This document shows positions 17,413-24,751 of a stretch of DNA of 64,000 bases, one piece after another. Origin of the DNA: Candidatus Sedimenticola sp. (ex Thyasira tokunagai). Lineage in GTDB: Bacteria; Pseudomonadota; Gammaproteobacteria; Chromatiales; Chromatiaceae. A program made the translations under genes and the position numbers. The notes beneath the pieces were generated by a model. That model worked only from the letters and a program-made list of their open reading frames with translations, was not told the DNA's origin and made no database searches. The number at the start of each line of letters is the position of its first letter. The stretch's first letter is position 1. Where the stretch lies: positions 2,480,598 to 2,544,597 of the forward strand of contig CP134874.1 in the NCBI GenBank assembly GCA_037318855.1, in the 5' to 3' direction.

Positions 17413-19662
17413 ATGCTAAGCAAAGAACTTGAATTTACCCTGAGCCAGGCTTTCAAACGGGCTCGGCAACAGAATCACGAATTCATGACAGTGGAGCACC
17501 TACTGCTGGCACTGCTGGATAATCCTGCAGCAGCGATAATTCTGAAAGCGTGCGGTGTCAATATGGAGGAGTTGAGAAAGGAGATTGATCAGTTTATCGA
17601 TGAGACCACACCGCTACTTCCAGATGATTCTGAGCATGAAGCCCAGCCAACCCTGGGATTTCAGAGGGTGCTGCAACGGGCCGTTTTTCATGTGCAGTCT
17701 TCCGGTCGGGAAGAGGTTACCGGTGCCAATGTGCTGGTGGCTATTTTCAGTGAACAGGAGTCACAGGCCAACTATCTGCTGCAGAAGCGGGGAGTAGCCA
17801 GGTTGGATGTGGTCAACTACATCTCTCACGGCATACCAAAGGTGCATGATGAGCCGGGAGAGGGGGGCGACCCGTTTCATGAAGCCGCTGATCAGGAGGG
17901 TGAGGGTGTCGCACAGAAACCGCTGGAGAGCTATGCCGTTAACCTTAATGAGCAGGCGCGGCTGGGTAAAATTGACCCACTGATCGGACGTAAGCAAGAG
18001 ATCGAGCGAACTATCCAGACGCTCTGTCGACGGAGAAAAAATAATCCTCTGCTGGTGGGTGAGGCCGGTGTCGGGAAAACCGCTATTGCTGAGGGGCTGG
18101 CAAAGAAGATTGTCGATCAAGAGGTTCCCGAGGTGCTGTCGGAATGCACAATCTACTCCCTTGATCTGGGTGGCCTTGTGGCCGGCACCAAGTACCGCGG
18201 TGATTTTGAGAAGCGTCTTAAGTCGGTCCTGGCTCAGCTCAAGCAGGAGCCCGATACCATACTCTTCATTGATGAAATTCATACAGTCATCGGTGCCGGT
18301 GCGGCATCCGGCGGGGTCATGGACGCCTCAAATCTGATTAAGCCTGTGCTGGCTTCCGGGGAACTGAGATGTATCGGCTCCACCACTTACCAGGAGTTTC
18401 GCGGTATTTTCGAAAAAGACCGTGCATTGGCCCGACGTTTCCAGAAAATTGATGTTAACGAGCCGACAGTAGAAGAGACAGTAGCGATTCTCAAGGGGCT
18501 GAAGAGCCGATTTGAGGAGCATCACAAGATACGTTACAACCCAAAGGCGTTACGTACGGCGGCGGAACTGGCAGACCGCTATATCAATGATCGACACCTG
18601 CCGGACAAAGCGATAGATGTAATTGACGAGGCGGGCGCTCATGTCCAGCTAATGCCGAAGTCAAAGAGAAAGAAGAGCATCAGTGTGAGCGATATCGAGG
18701 CTATAGTCGCCAAGATTGCACGGATTCCACCTAAAAGTGTCTCCGTTTCAGATGTTGAAGCGCTGCGCAACTTGGACAGAGATCTGAAGCTGGTGGTATT
18801 TGGTCAGGATGAAGCGATCAGTTCGTTGACGGCGGCTATTCGCATGAGTCGCTCCGGACTGGGGAGTGAGCAGAAACCGGTCGGCTCCTTCCTCTTTTCC
18901 GGCCCTACCGGTGTCGGTAAGACCGAGGTGACCCGGCAGCTGGCCCGTATTCTTGGTGTTGAACTGATCCGCTTTGACATGTCTGAGTACATGGAGCGAC
19001 ATACCATATCCCGCCTGATTGGTGCACCGCCGGGATATGTTGGCTTCGATCAGGGTGGGCTTTTGACTGAAGAGGTTAATAAGCACCCTCATTCGGTGCT
19101 GCTGCTCGATGAGATCGAGAAAGCACACCCCGATGTTTTCAACCTGCTGCTGCAGGTAATGGATCACGGTACTCTTACCGACAACAATGGCCGTAAGGCT
19201 GACTTCCGTAACGTGGTGATTGTCATGACAACCAATGCCGGGGCTTCTGAGATGTCACGCCCCTCTATTGGTTTCACCTCACAGGATCACTCCAGCGACG
19301 GCATGGAGGCGATCAAGAAAGTCTTTTCACCTGAGTTCCGCAACCGCCTGGATGCAACCATTCAGTTCCAATCTCTGCCGTTTGATGTGATTGAACATGT
19401 TGTGGATAAATTTATCTTTGAGCTGGAAGAGCAGTTGGAAGAGAAGCGGGTGGCGCTGATTATCGAGCCTGAGGCCAAGAGCTGGTTGGCCAAGCACGGT
19501 TATGATGAGGCCTTAGGCGCACGGCCAATGGCACGTCTTATCCAGGAGAAAATAAAGAAACCTCTGGCGGAAGAGGTGCTGTTTGGAAAGCTGTCAGCGG
19601 GTGGATTAGTCCGTGTTGGAGTTGCCGACGGAGAGCTGACGTTCGATATCAGTGAGGATTAG
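17413..19662 (+). CDS. clpA: ATP-dependent Clp protease ATPase subunit ClpA
   Basis: Hexameric unfoldase that feeds ClpP. The 749-residue protein has the Clp N-domain (residues 1-140), AAA-1 with Walker A GEAGVGKTA near residue 214 and Walker B LFIDEIHT, and AAA-2 with Walker A GPTGVGKTE near residue 496 and LLLDEIEKAHPDV. The IGF motif (PSIGFTSQD) in the expected place of the ClpP-docking loop supports pairing with ClpP. The ClpB-type middle coiled coil is absent, which separates it from ClpB. ClpP is not in the window. Confidence 0.96.
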   Translation: MLSKELEFTLSQAFKRARQQNHEFMTVEHLLLALLDNPAAAIILKACGVNMEELRKEIDQFIDETTPLLPDDSEHEAQPTLGFQRVLQRAVFHVQSSGREEVTGANVLVAIFSEQESQANYLLQKRGVARLDVVNYISHGIPKVHDEPGEGGDPFHEAADQEGEGVAQKPLESYAVNLNEQARLGKIDPLIGRKQEIERTIQTLCRRRKNNPLLVGEAGVGKTAIAEGLAKKIVDQEVPEVLSECTIYSLDLGGLVAGTKYRGDFEKRLKSVLAQLKQEPDTILFIDEIHTVIGAGAASGGVMDASNLIKPVLASGELRCIGSTTYQEFRGIFEKDRALARRFQKIDVNEPTVEETVAILKGLKSRFEEHHKIRYNPKALRTAAELADRYINDRHLPDKAIDVIDEAGAHVQLMPKSKRKKSISVSDIEAIVAKIARIPPKSVSVSDVEALRNLDRDLKLVVFGQDEAISSLTAAIRMSRSGLGSEQKPVGSFLFSGPTGVGKTEVTRQLARILGVELIRFDMSEYMERHTISRLIGAPPGYVGFDQGGLLTEEVNKHPHSVLLLDEIEKAHPDVFNLLLQVMDHGTLTDNNGRKADFRNVVIVMTTNAGASEMSRPSIGFTSQDHSSDGMEAIKKVFSPEFRNRLDATIQFQSLPFDVIEHVVDKFIFELEEQLEEKRVALIIEPEAKSWLAKHGYDEALGARPMARLIQEKIKKPLAEEVLFGKLSAGGLVRVGVADGELTFDISED

Positions 19663-19680
19663 CCGCCCAAGTGGGGCGGC
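19662..19680. terminator. Weak hairpin between convergent clpA and infA
   Basis: gccgccc / gggcggc (19662-19668, 19674-19680) forms a 7-bp GC stem overlapping the end of clpA. No T-run follows on either side, so termination is uncertain. Confidence 0.3.
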
Positions 19681-19705
19681 GATATCGGGGAGGATCGAAC
19701 GAAGT

Positions 19706-19924
19706 TCAGCGGGCGCGATAAGTGATACGGCCTTTGGATAGGTCGTAGGGCGTCAGCTGGACGGTGACCGTGTCGCCGGTGAGAATACGGATGTAGTGCT
19801 TACGCATCTTGCCTGAGATGTGAGCTGTCACCACGTGACCATTCTCCAACTCAACACGGAACATGGTGTTGGGAAGCGTCTCAACAACCGTCCCCTCCAT
19901 CTCGATAAAGTCTTCTTTTGCCAT
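19706..19924 (-). CDS. infA: Translation initiation factor IF-1
   Basis: S1-fold factor that binds the ribosomal A site during initiation. The 72-residue sequence from [11 protein letters not shown] to ITYRAR matches the universal IF-1 length. The frame begins five codons earlier (19939), but caggaa lies 8 bases upstream of the ATG at 19924, which fits. It lies between clpA and bpt/aat, as in other gammaproteobacteria. Confidence 0.96.
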   Translation of the reverse strand: MAKEDFIEMEGTVVETLPNTMFRVELENGHVVTAHISGKMRKHYIRILTGDTVTVQLTPYDLSKGRITYRAR

Positions 19925-20034
19925 TCGGTTTCCTGCCACCCTCTATAGATTTAGAGAACACCGCCGGCGAACCAGCCCAGGAGCCCTCTTGAATAAGCCC
20001 GCCATTATCGGCGAATCATAGAATAAGGCAAGTG

Positions 20035-20377
20035 TTTTCAGAGAATTCAGGATTTATCTGGCCAATATTCATCCTGCGCTGACCGCCAAGGAAGGCTGAA
20101 AGCCGAGGCGGTTAGTCCCCGGTAGTCGCGAGGCGATACTGGATGCCCGGCGTGCGCATAGCGCCAGAGGGAATCCAAAGATCGCATACGAACGCGACGT
20201 CAAGTCATCTCGGGAGCCAGCGACGAAGCAGTAACGAGCTTGCGATGTTATTGCGTAGTGCTGGAGACCGGGACGGCCGGGGCAATAATAGGCTGTCGAA
20301 GATTGAGTTCAAAAGGGGGACTTGGATGTCCCGTTTTGCATCACGAAATCGAAGACTCGCTTAATTACCTCTGAAAA
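20035..20377. other. Unexplained structured element between infA and bpt
   Basis: 343 bp bounded by the exact inverted repeat ttttcagag (20035-20043) / ctctgaaaa (20369-20377). Inside are nested hairpins: accgcc...ggcggt with an inner aggct...agcc near 20080-20116, and agtcgc/gcgatact near 20127-20141, then a terminator-like gggac...gtccc near 20316-20336. It is GC-richer than its flanks and lacks a credible gene (a 73-codon frame at 20143-20364 has no family or ribosome site). It could be a MITE-like element or a structured RNA. Confidence 0.4.
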
Positions 20378-20396
20378 TCAGCCGTAGTCAATACAT

Positions 20397-21113
20397 TCAG
20401 TCTCCTGTCATGGTGGGTAGTTCCGAGTATTCCTGCCAATGACTACCGTTGTATGCCTGAAATGGTCGGTAGTCGGTTTTATAGGCCATTTTTCTGCAGT
20501 CACCGATCCAGTAGCCGAGATAGAGCCATGGCAGTCCCAGTCGTTTACACTCGGCAATCTGCCATAAAACAGCATATACACCGGGGCTCAGATGGGAGAG
20601 TTTGGGATCAAAAAAGGTATAAACCGCCGAAAGAGCTTGAGGAACGCGGTCAGTCACTGCCACCGCCATTAGCTGTCCACTGAGTCTGAACTCAAGAAAC
20701 CGGGTTTCTCCCCAATGGCCTCCAAGAAACTGGATATACCCCTGTTCAGAAGTGTCTGCCATCTCCCCATCGCGGTGACGGGTGTCGATATAGTTGCGGA
20801 ACAGCTCAAAGTGCTCCGGGTTAAAAGTTGCAGGCTGCTCTATTACCTCGATATCCGCTTCAATTTTTCGCCGTATGCGGCGTTGAATGCGACGTGGTTG
20901 GAAATTCTCCACCGGAATGCGGATTGATGTGCAGGCTTGGCAGTGGTCACATTTTGGCCGATAGATCATTTCACCACTGCGGCGAAAACCGATATCAATG
21001 AGCATGCCGTAAAGTTCACTGTCTTTGGCTGCATCCGGATCGATAAACAGACTCTTTGCCTCCCTGCCGGGGAGGTATGAACAGGAGTGGGCTGATGAAA
21101 TATAGAGCTGCAT
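20397..21113 (-). CDS. bpt: Aspartate/glutamate leucyltransferase (Bpt, ATE family)
   Basis: Adds Leu from Leu-tRNA to N-terminal Asp or Glu, making a ClpS substrate. The 238-residue product has the ATE N-domain cysteine pair CDHCQACTSIRIP and the C-domain signatures YTFFDP, LYLGYWI and MAYKTDYRP. The frame runs back to 21242 inside aat, but ATG 21113 (MQLYISS) gives the family start and lies 13 bp after the aat stop. Confidence 0.9.
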   Translation of the reverse strand: MQLYISSAHSCSYLPGREAKSLFIDPDAAKDSELYGMLIDIGFRRSGEMIYRPKCDHCQACTSIRIPVENFQPRRIQRRIRRKIEADIEVIEQPATFNPEHFELFRNYIDTRHRDGEMADTSEQGYIQFLGGHWGETRFLEFRLSGQLMAVAVTDRVPQALSAVYTFFDPKLSHLSPGVYAVLWQIAECKRLGLPWLYLGYWIGDCRKMAYKTDYRPFQAYNGSHWQEYSELPTMTGD

Positions 21114-21126
21114 GAGTAATCTTTGC

Positions 21127-21840
21127 TCAACTTTTGAAAGAGAGTGCTGGCATATCCTGCCATGAACCGGTTTTGCCTGGAGTCTCACACCACTTTTCCA
21201 GCAAGTCACTGAACTCACTTCTTGGAATCTCCTCTGCACCAAGGGATCCCAGGTGGGCCGAGTGGATCTGGCAATCGATCATTCGGTAGCCCCACTGCGA
21301 GATCTGTACCACTAGATGGACGAGGGCCACTTTTGATGCATCACTTTCCCGGCTGAACATCGACTCACCAAAGAAGACCCCACCGAGGGCAACACCATAG
21401 AGTCCACCGACAAGAAGATTATCCCGCCACACTTCAACTGAGTGTGCATAACCCAAATTGTTCAGCTGACAGTAGGCACCGATCATCTCCTCGGTTATCC
21501 ATGTACCATCTCCATCACCCCGGGGCTCCCCACAAGCCCGTATCACCTCCTCAAAGTGATGATCGAAGGTGACTTGGAAAGAGCGATTTCTGAGACTTTT
21601 TCGCAGGCTTCTGGAGATTTTGATCTTCTCAGGAAAGAGTACCATCCTTGGATCAGGGCTCCACCAGAGTATTGGTTGATCATCCGAGTACCAGGGGAAA
21701 ATGCCATGTTGATAGGCGTTCAACAACCTCTCTGGTGATAGGTCACCCCCTACAGCGAGTAGACCGTCAGGCTCTATTTCCGCCTGTGATACAGGGGGGA
21801 AAGGGGCATAGGGATCATCAGGATTTAACAGCTGGAGCAT
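21127..21840 (-). CDS. aat: Leucyl/phenylalanyl-tRNA-protein transferase
   Basis: Adds Leu or Phe to N-terminal Lys or Arg in the bacterial N-degron pathway. The 237-residue product shows the signature GIFPWYSDDQPILWWSPDPR near residue 40, EVWRDNLLVGGLYGVALG, and FGESMFSRE. It is upstream of bpt on the same strand with a 13-bp gap, so the pair is probably one transcript. Confidence 0.95.
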   Translation of the reverse strand: MLQLLNPDDPYAPFPPVSQAEIEPDGLLAVGGDLSPERLLNAYQHGIFPWYSDDQPILWWSPDPRMVLFPEKIKISRSLRKSLRNRSFQVTFDHHFEEVIRACGEPRGDGDGTWITEEMIGAYCQLNNLGYAHSVEVWRDNLLVGGLYGVALGGVFFGESMFSRESDASKVALVHLVVQISQWGYRMIDCQIHSAHLGSLGAEEIPRSEFSDLLEKWCETPGKTGSWQDMPALSFKS

Positions 21841-21966
21841 CTGGGTATTATCATCTGTATGAAAGAGTCGCTTGTATATGGCACACTCTTCTCAATAATT
21901 AAACTATTCTGGAAACTATAGCAGCCACTGTTTCAGTGATCTCATAATGGAAAAATAGGGTATCAA

Positions 21967-22635
21967 ATGGCGGAAGACCACCTCAACCTGCAGGTTGGCA
22001 GTATACTGCAATTACAACGTGTCTCATCGGGTAATGAAGACAGGTACAGCGTTGTATTGATCGGCTATCTATCGGGAAAAAGCCTGCTGGTGACCTCTCC
22101 GATCATTGATGGCAAAGTACTCTTCATGAAAGAGGGTCACCGTTTTGCAGTACGACTGATAAAGGGAAACCGTATCTATGGCTTTGTCTCAACCGTGATC
22201 ATGACAACGCTGAAACCCTATCCCTACCTCCATCTCAGCTATCCCGAAGAAGTGGAAAGTACAACTGTTCGCAACGCACAACGTGTGCAAACTAATATCT
22301 CGGGGTTTGTCCATAACAGCCGCACTCTGGATACCGATGCGAATTGGCAGCCGGTGTTATTGAAAGACCTGAGCATGACCGGTGCCAGAGTGGAAAGTAT
22401 CGATCCTCTTGGTAAACCCAATGAGCGGATGGAGGTGCGGTTTCACATGAAAGTTTGTGGTGCCGAAGAGAGTTTGGAATTGAAGGCGGATGTCTGTAGC
22501 CGAAACCTGAAGAGTGCTCCCGACGACCCTGAGGACTCCAGATACACTACTGGCATTCGCTTTATCGATCTCGATCGCGCCCAGGAGATCATGCTGAGCA
22601 GTTTTGTGCTGGAACAACAGGTGGGTGGTGAGTAG
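21967..22635 (+). CDS. PilZ-domain protein, YcgR-like
   Basis: Probable c-di-GMP receptor. The N-terminal 100 residues resemble the YcgR flagellar-brake domain; the C-terminal PilZ domain keeps both c-di-GMP motifs, RNAQR (RxxxR) near residue 101 and DLSMTG (D/NxSxxG) near 138. Length 222 is typical of a stand-alone YcgR/DgrA. It could respond to a GGDEF-EAL enzyme such as the one at 31627, but no genetic link is visible. Confidence 0.82.
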   Translation: MAEDHLNLQVGSILQLQRVSSGNEDRYSVVLIGYLSGKSLLVTSPIIDGKVLFMKEGHRFAVRLIKGNRIYGFVSTVIMTTLKPYPYLHLSYPEEVESTTVRNAQRVQTNISGFVHNSRTLDTDANWQPVLLKDLSMTGARVESIDPLGKPNERMEVRFHMKVCGAEESLELKADVCSRNLKSAPDDPEDSRYTTGIRFIDLDRAQEIMLSSFVLEQQVGGE

Positions 22636-22689
22636 GCTATTTCTCCTTTGCCCCATGCAATCACTAATAATCTCTGATTTTCAAACCTG

Positions 22690-23376
22690 ATGCCCCTGGC
22701 TCTAATCATCCTGCTGTTACTCTTGCTGCTACTGGTAGCACCACAATGGTGGGTGAATAGAGTGATGGCCCGCCACAACCAAAAAACGGAAGATAACTTC
22801 CCCGGCAGCGGTGGTGAGTTGGCCCGCCATCTGCTGCAACGCTTTGAGCTGGAAGGGGTCAAGGTCGAGGCCACTGATCAAGGGGATCACTACGACCCTC
22901 TAACCAAGACAGTGCGATTAACACCGGACAAGTTGGAGGGACGAACCCTCACGGCCATTAGCACTGCCGCTCATGAAGTAGGGCATGCTCTCCAAGACGC
23001 AATGAATGAGCCTCTGTTTCGTTGGCGCACCCGCTTGGCAATTGCAGTAGGGGTAGGGCAGAAGGTCGGTTCATTTCTACTCTTTGCCGCTCCCTTTCTC
23101 TCGTTGGCAAGTCGCACCCCCCTGGTTGGCCTGATCTCTGTGGTGGCTGCCTTCATGGTGATGGGATTGGGACTTGTGGTTCAGTTGGTAACCCTGCCGG
23201 TGGAGTGGGATGCCAGCTTTAATAAGGCGCTGCCGTTACTCAAAGACGGCTATCTCGAAGAGCACCAGGTCCGGCCTACTGAACGTATACTGCGTGCTGC
23301 TGCACTCACCTATGTCGCAGGATCACTGGCGGGACTACTAAATTTCTGGCGATGGATGCAGGTTCTACGCCGCTGA
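22690..23376 (+). CDS. Membrane zinc metallopeptidase (YugP family)
   Basis: Peptidase of the neutral Zn peptidase family (Zn_peptidase_2, B. subtilis YugP). Residues 1-20 form a membrane segment; the zinc site is AAHEVGHALQ near residue 98, with a downstream acidic ligand candidate in PVEWDASFNKALPLL. Two further hydrophobic helices follow. The substrate is unknown. It follows the PilZ gene by 54 bp and converges on the ArsR-rhodanese gene with only 17 bp between. Confidence 0.88.
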   Translation: MPLALIILLLLLLLLVAPQWWVNRVMARHNQKTEDNFPGSGGELARHLLQRFELEGVKVEATDQGDHYDPLTKTVRLTPDKLEGRTLTAISTAAHEVGHALQDAMNEPLFRWRTRLAIAVGVGQKVGSFLLFAAPFLSLASRTPLVGLISVVAAFMVMGLGLVVQLVTLPVEWDASFNKALPLLKDGYLEEHQVRPTERILRAAALTYVAGSLAGLLNFWRWMQVLRR

Positions 23377-23393
23377 TTTTTAATTTTCGCCTT

Positions 23394-24053
23394 TCAAGTT
23401 TCAACCGGCAATCCCTCCAGTTTCCACTCCGGAAGTCCACCATCCAAACGTCGGGCTGTCATACCTTTACTCCGCAGTTTGGATACGGCATCGAAGGCCA
23501 GTACACAGTGTGGACCACGACAGTAGGCAACGATTTCATGATCGGGATTCAATTGATCCAGATGTTTTTCAAGTTCATCCAGCGGAATATTAATCGCACC
23601 GGGGAGGTGCCCGGAGGCATACTCTTCCGGTGGTCGCACATCCAATACCGTTACCAGGCCGGCTCTAGCCCTCTCCAGCAATGTTCCGGCCGGTAAGGGT
23701 TCCAGACTGTCTTTAACTCTAAGGTAATCATCAACGAGACGACCGACATCGGCAATATGTCGCTCAGCCACTTCTCTTAAAGAGCCAAGAAGAGCCAACA
23801 CATCATCTCCGTTCAACTGGTAATAGACTTTGTGACCCTCCTTACGGTTGGTCACCAATCCTGCCTGTCTAAGCTGCTGCAGATGTTGAGAGGTATTGGC
23901 CACAGTAAGGCCTGAGACCTGGGCCAAAGCATCTACACTGCGCTCACCTTGAGCCAGAAATTCAAGCAACTCCAGCCGGTGGCCGTTGCTCATCGCCTTG
24001 GCTACTCGGGCAAATTGACTAAATAGCGTCTGCTTAAAGTTACCGGTTGACAT
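23394..24053 (-). CDS. ArsR-family regulator fused to a rhodanese domain
   Basis: One-component regulator: residues 1-95 are an ArsR winged helix (VSGLTVANTSQHLQQLRQAGL recognition region) and residues 110-219 a rhodanese with the active loop CRGPHC. The rhodanese Cys could sense or carry sulfane sulfur; this is inference. The frame opens at 24200, but ATG 24053 has aggtgg upstream and leaves the palindromic operator (24081-24100) in the promoter. The regulator is divergent from the DsrE-like gene and redox cluster that begin at 24391. Confidence 0.88.
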   Translation of the reverse strand: MSTGNFKQTLFSQFARVAKAMSNGHRLELLEFLAQGERSVDALAQVSGLTVANTSQHLQQLRQAGLVTNRKEGHKVYYQLNGDDVLALLGSLREVAERHIADVGRLVDDYLRVKDSLEPLPAGTLLERARAGLVTVLDVRPPEEYASGHLPGAINIPLDELEKHLDQLNPDHEIVAYCRGPHCVLAFDAVSKLRSKGMTARRLDGGLPEWKLEGLPVET

Positions 24054-24080
24054 ACTGACCCACCTAGCTAAACTCTGGTT

Positions 24081-24100
24081 ATTCAATAGATCTATTGAAT
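24081..24100. promoter_or_regulatory. 20-bp perfect palindrome, likely ArsR-type operator
   Basis: attcaatagatctattgaat is a perfect 20-bp palindrome located 28 bp upstream of the chosen start of the ArsR-rhodanese gene. ArsR/SmtB regulators bind such AT-rich dyads, so autorepression is likely; an effect on the divergent genes at 24391 onward is possible. Confidence 0.7.
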
Positions 24101-24390
24101 TCATGATTATAGGAGTAATTGTAGCAGAAACAAATCGACTGACTAGGAGCTTTTCATCACTCAAGCCAGCGGTTGGGAAAACAGTCGTCTTGATTAACAC
24201 GGATGCTCAGCCAGGATGCCAAGGCAGTGGACTCGGCTTGTAGGAGTGCTTTCTTGAAGCGCGATGAACAATCGCACCATGACACACTTTTCATCGCGGT
24301 TCGAAAAACCGCTCCTACAGGCTCCTAGGATTGCCAATGCCGGCTGAATTCTCGTGCTAATCAAGGCCGTCGTTGTGAGTGGAGTAAATT
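24101..24390. other. Divergent region upstream of the DsrE-like gene
   Basis: 290 bp between the operator and the DsrE-like start. It holds the REP-like inverted repeat at 24240-24318. The rest shows no gene; the 5' extension of the ArsR frame to 24200 is judged non-coding. Confidence 0.45.
24240..24318. repeat. REP-like imperfect inverted repeat
   Basis: gtaggagtgctttc... (24240-24267) and ...ccgctcctac (24291-24318) are 28-bp imperfect inverted repeats that fold into a long hairpin with a 23-nt loop. The taggagcggtt...cgcgatga pattern resembles repetitive extragenic palindromes of gammaproteobacteria. Copy number is unknown. Confidence 0.6.
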
Positions 24391-24735
24391 ATGAATATTT
24401 TAATCATATTAAATGATCCCCCATATGGTACGGAGCGTAGCTATAACGGCCTGCGCCTGGCCAAGACACTGATCGATGCAGAGTCAAAAGTCACTCTGTT
24501 TTTGATGGCCGATGCTGTGGCCTGTGCAAAAAGTGGGCAGAAGGTTCCTCAAGGCTTCTACAACATCGAGCTGATGATCAACTCCATCATACGCAGAGGT
24601 GAAGTACTGCTCTGTGGCGCCTGTATGGACGCACGTGGCTTGTCGGATGGAGATATTGTAGAAAACGCCCGGCGCAGCACCATGAAGGAACTGGGTGAAC
24701 GCACCCTGGCAGCTGATAGAGTGCTGGTGTTCTAG
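24391..24735 (+). CDS. DsrE/DsrF-like family protein
   Basis: 114-residue DsrE-fold protein, a family that includes sulfur-carrier proteins. It begins MNILIILNDPPYGTERSYN and has the conserved cysteine pair in LLCGACMDARGL near residues 75-78, the expected place for a persulfide-bearing Cys. Beside a rhodanese-type regulator, a sulfur-relay or sensing role is reasonable but unproven. It ends 16 bp before the NapH/GltD-like fusion gene and is probably co-transcribed. Confidence 0.85.
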   Translation: MNILIILNDPPYGTERSYNGLRLAKTLIDAESKVTLFLMADAVACAKSGQKVPQGFYNIELMINSIIRRGEVLLCGACMDARGLSDGDIVENARRSTMKELGERTLAADRVLVF

Positions 24736-24747
24736 GGCCTGTTAACA
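24732..24747. repeat. 16-bp direct repeat, left copy
   Basis: ctagggcctgttaaca overlaps the stop codon of the DsrE-like gene. An exact copy is at 29959-29974, so the two bracket the fusion protein and the three cytochrome genes. Whether this marks an insertion or just two ends of a dispersed repeat cannot be decided here. Confidence 0.45.
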
Positions 24748-24751
24748 AGTC

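Noticed and set aside
20143..20364. 73-codon ORF within the infA-bpt interval
   Set aside because: The reading frame crosses several hairpins, has no ribosome site or family, and is better read as part of a structured non-coding element.
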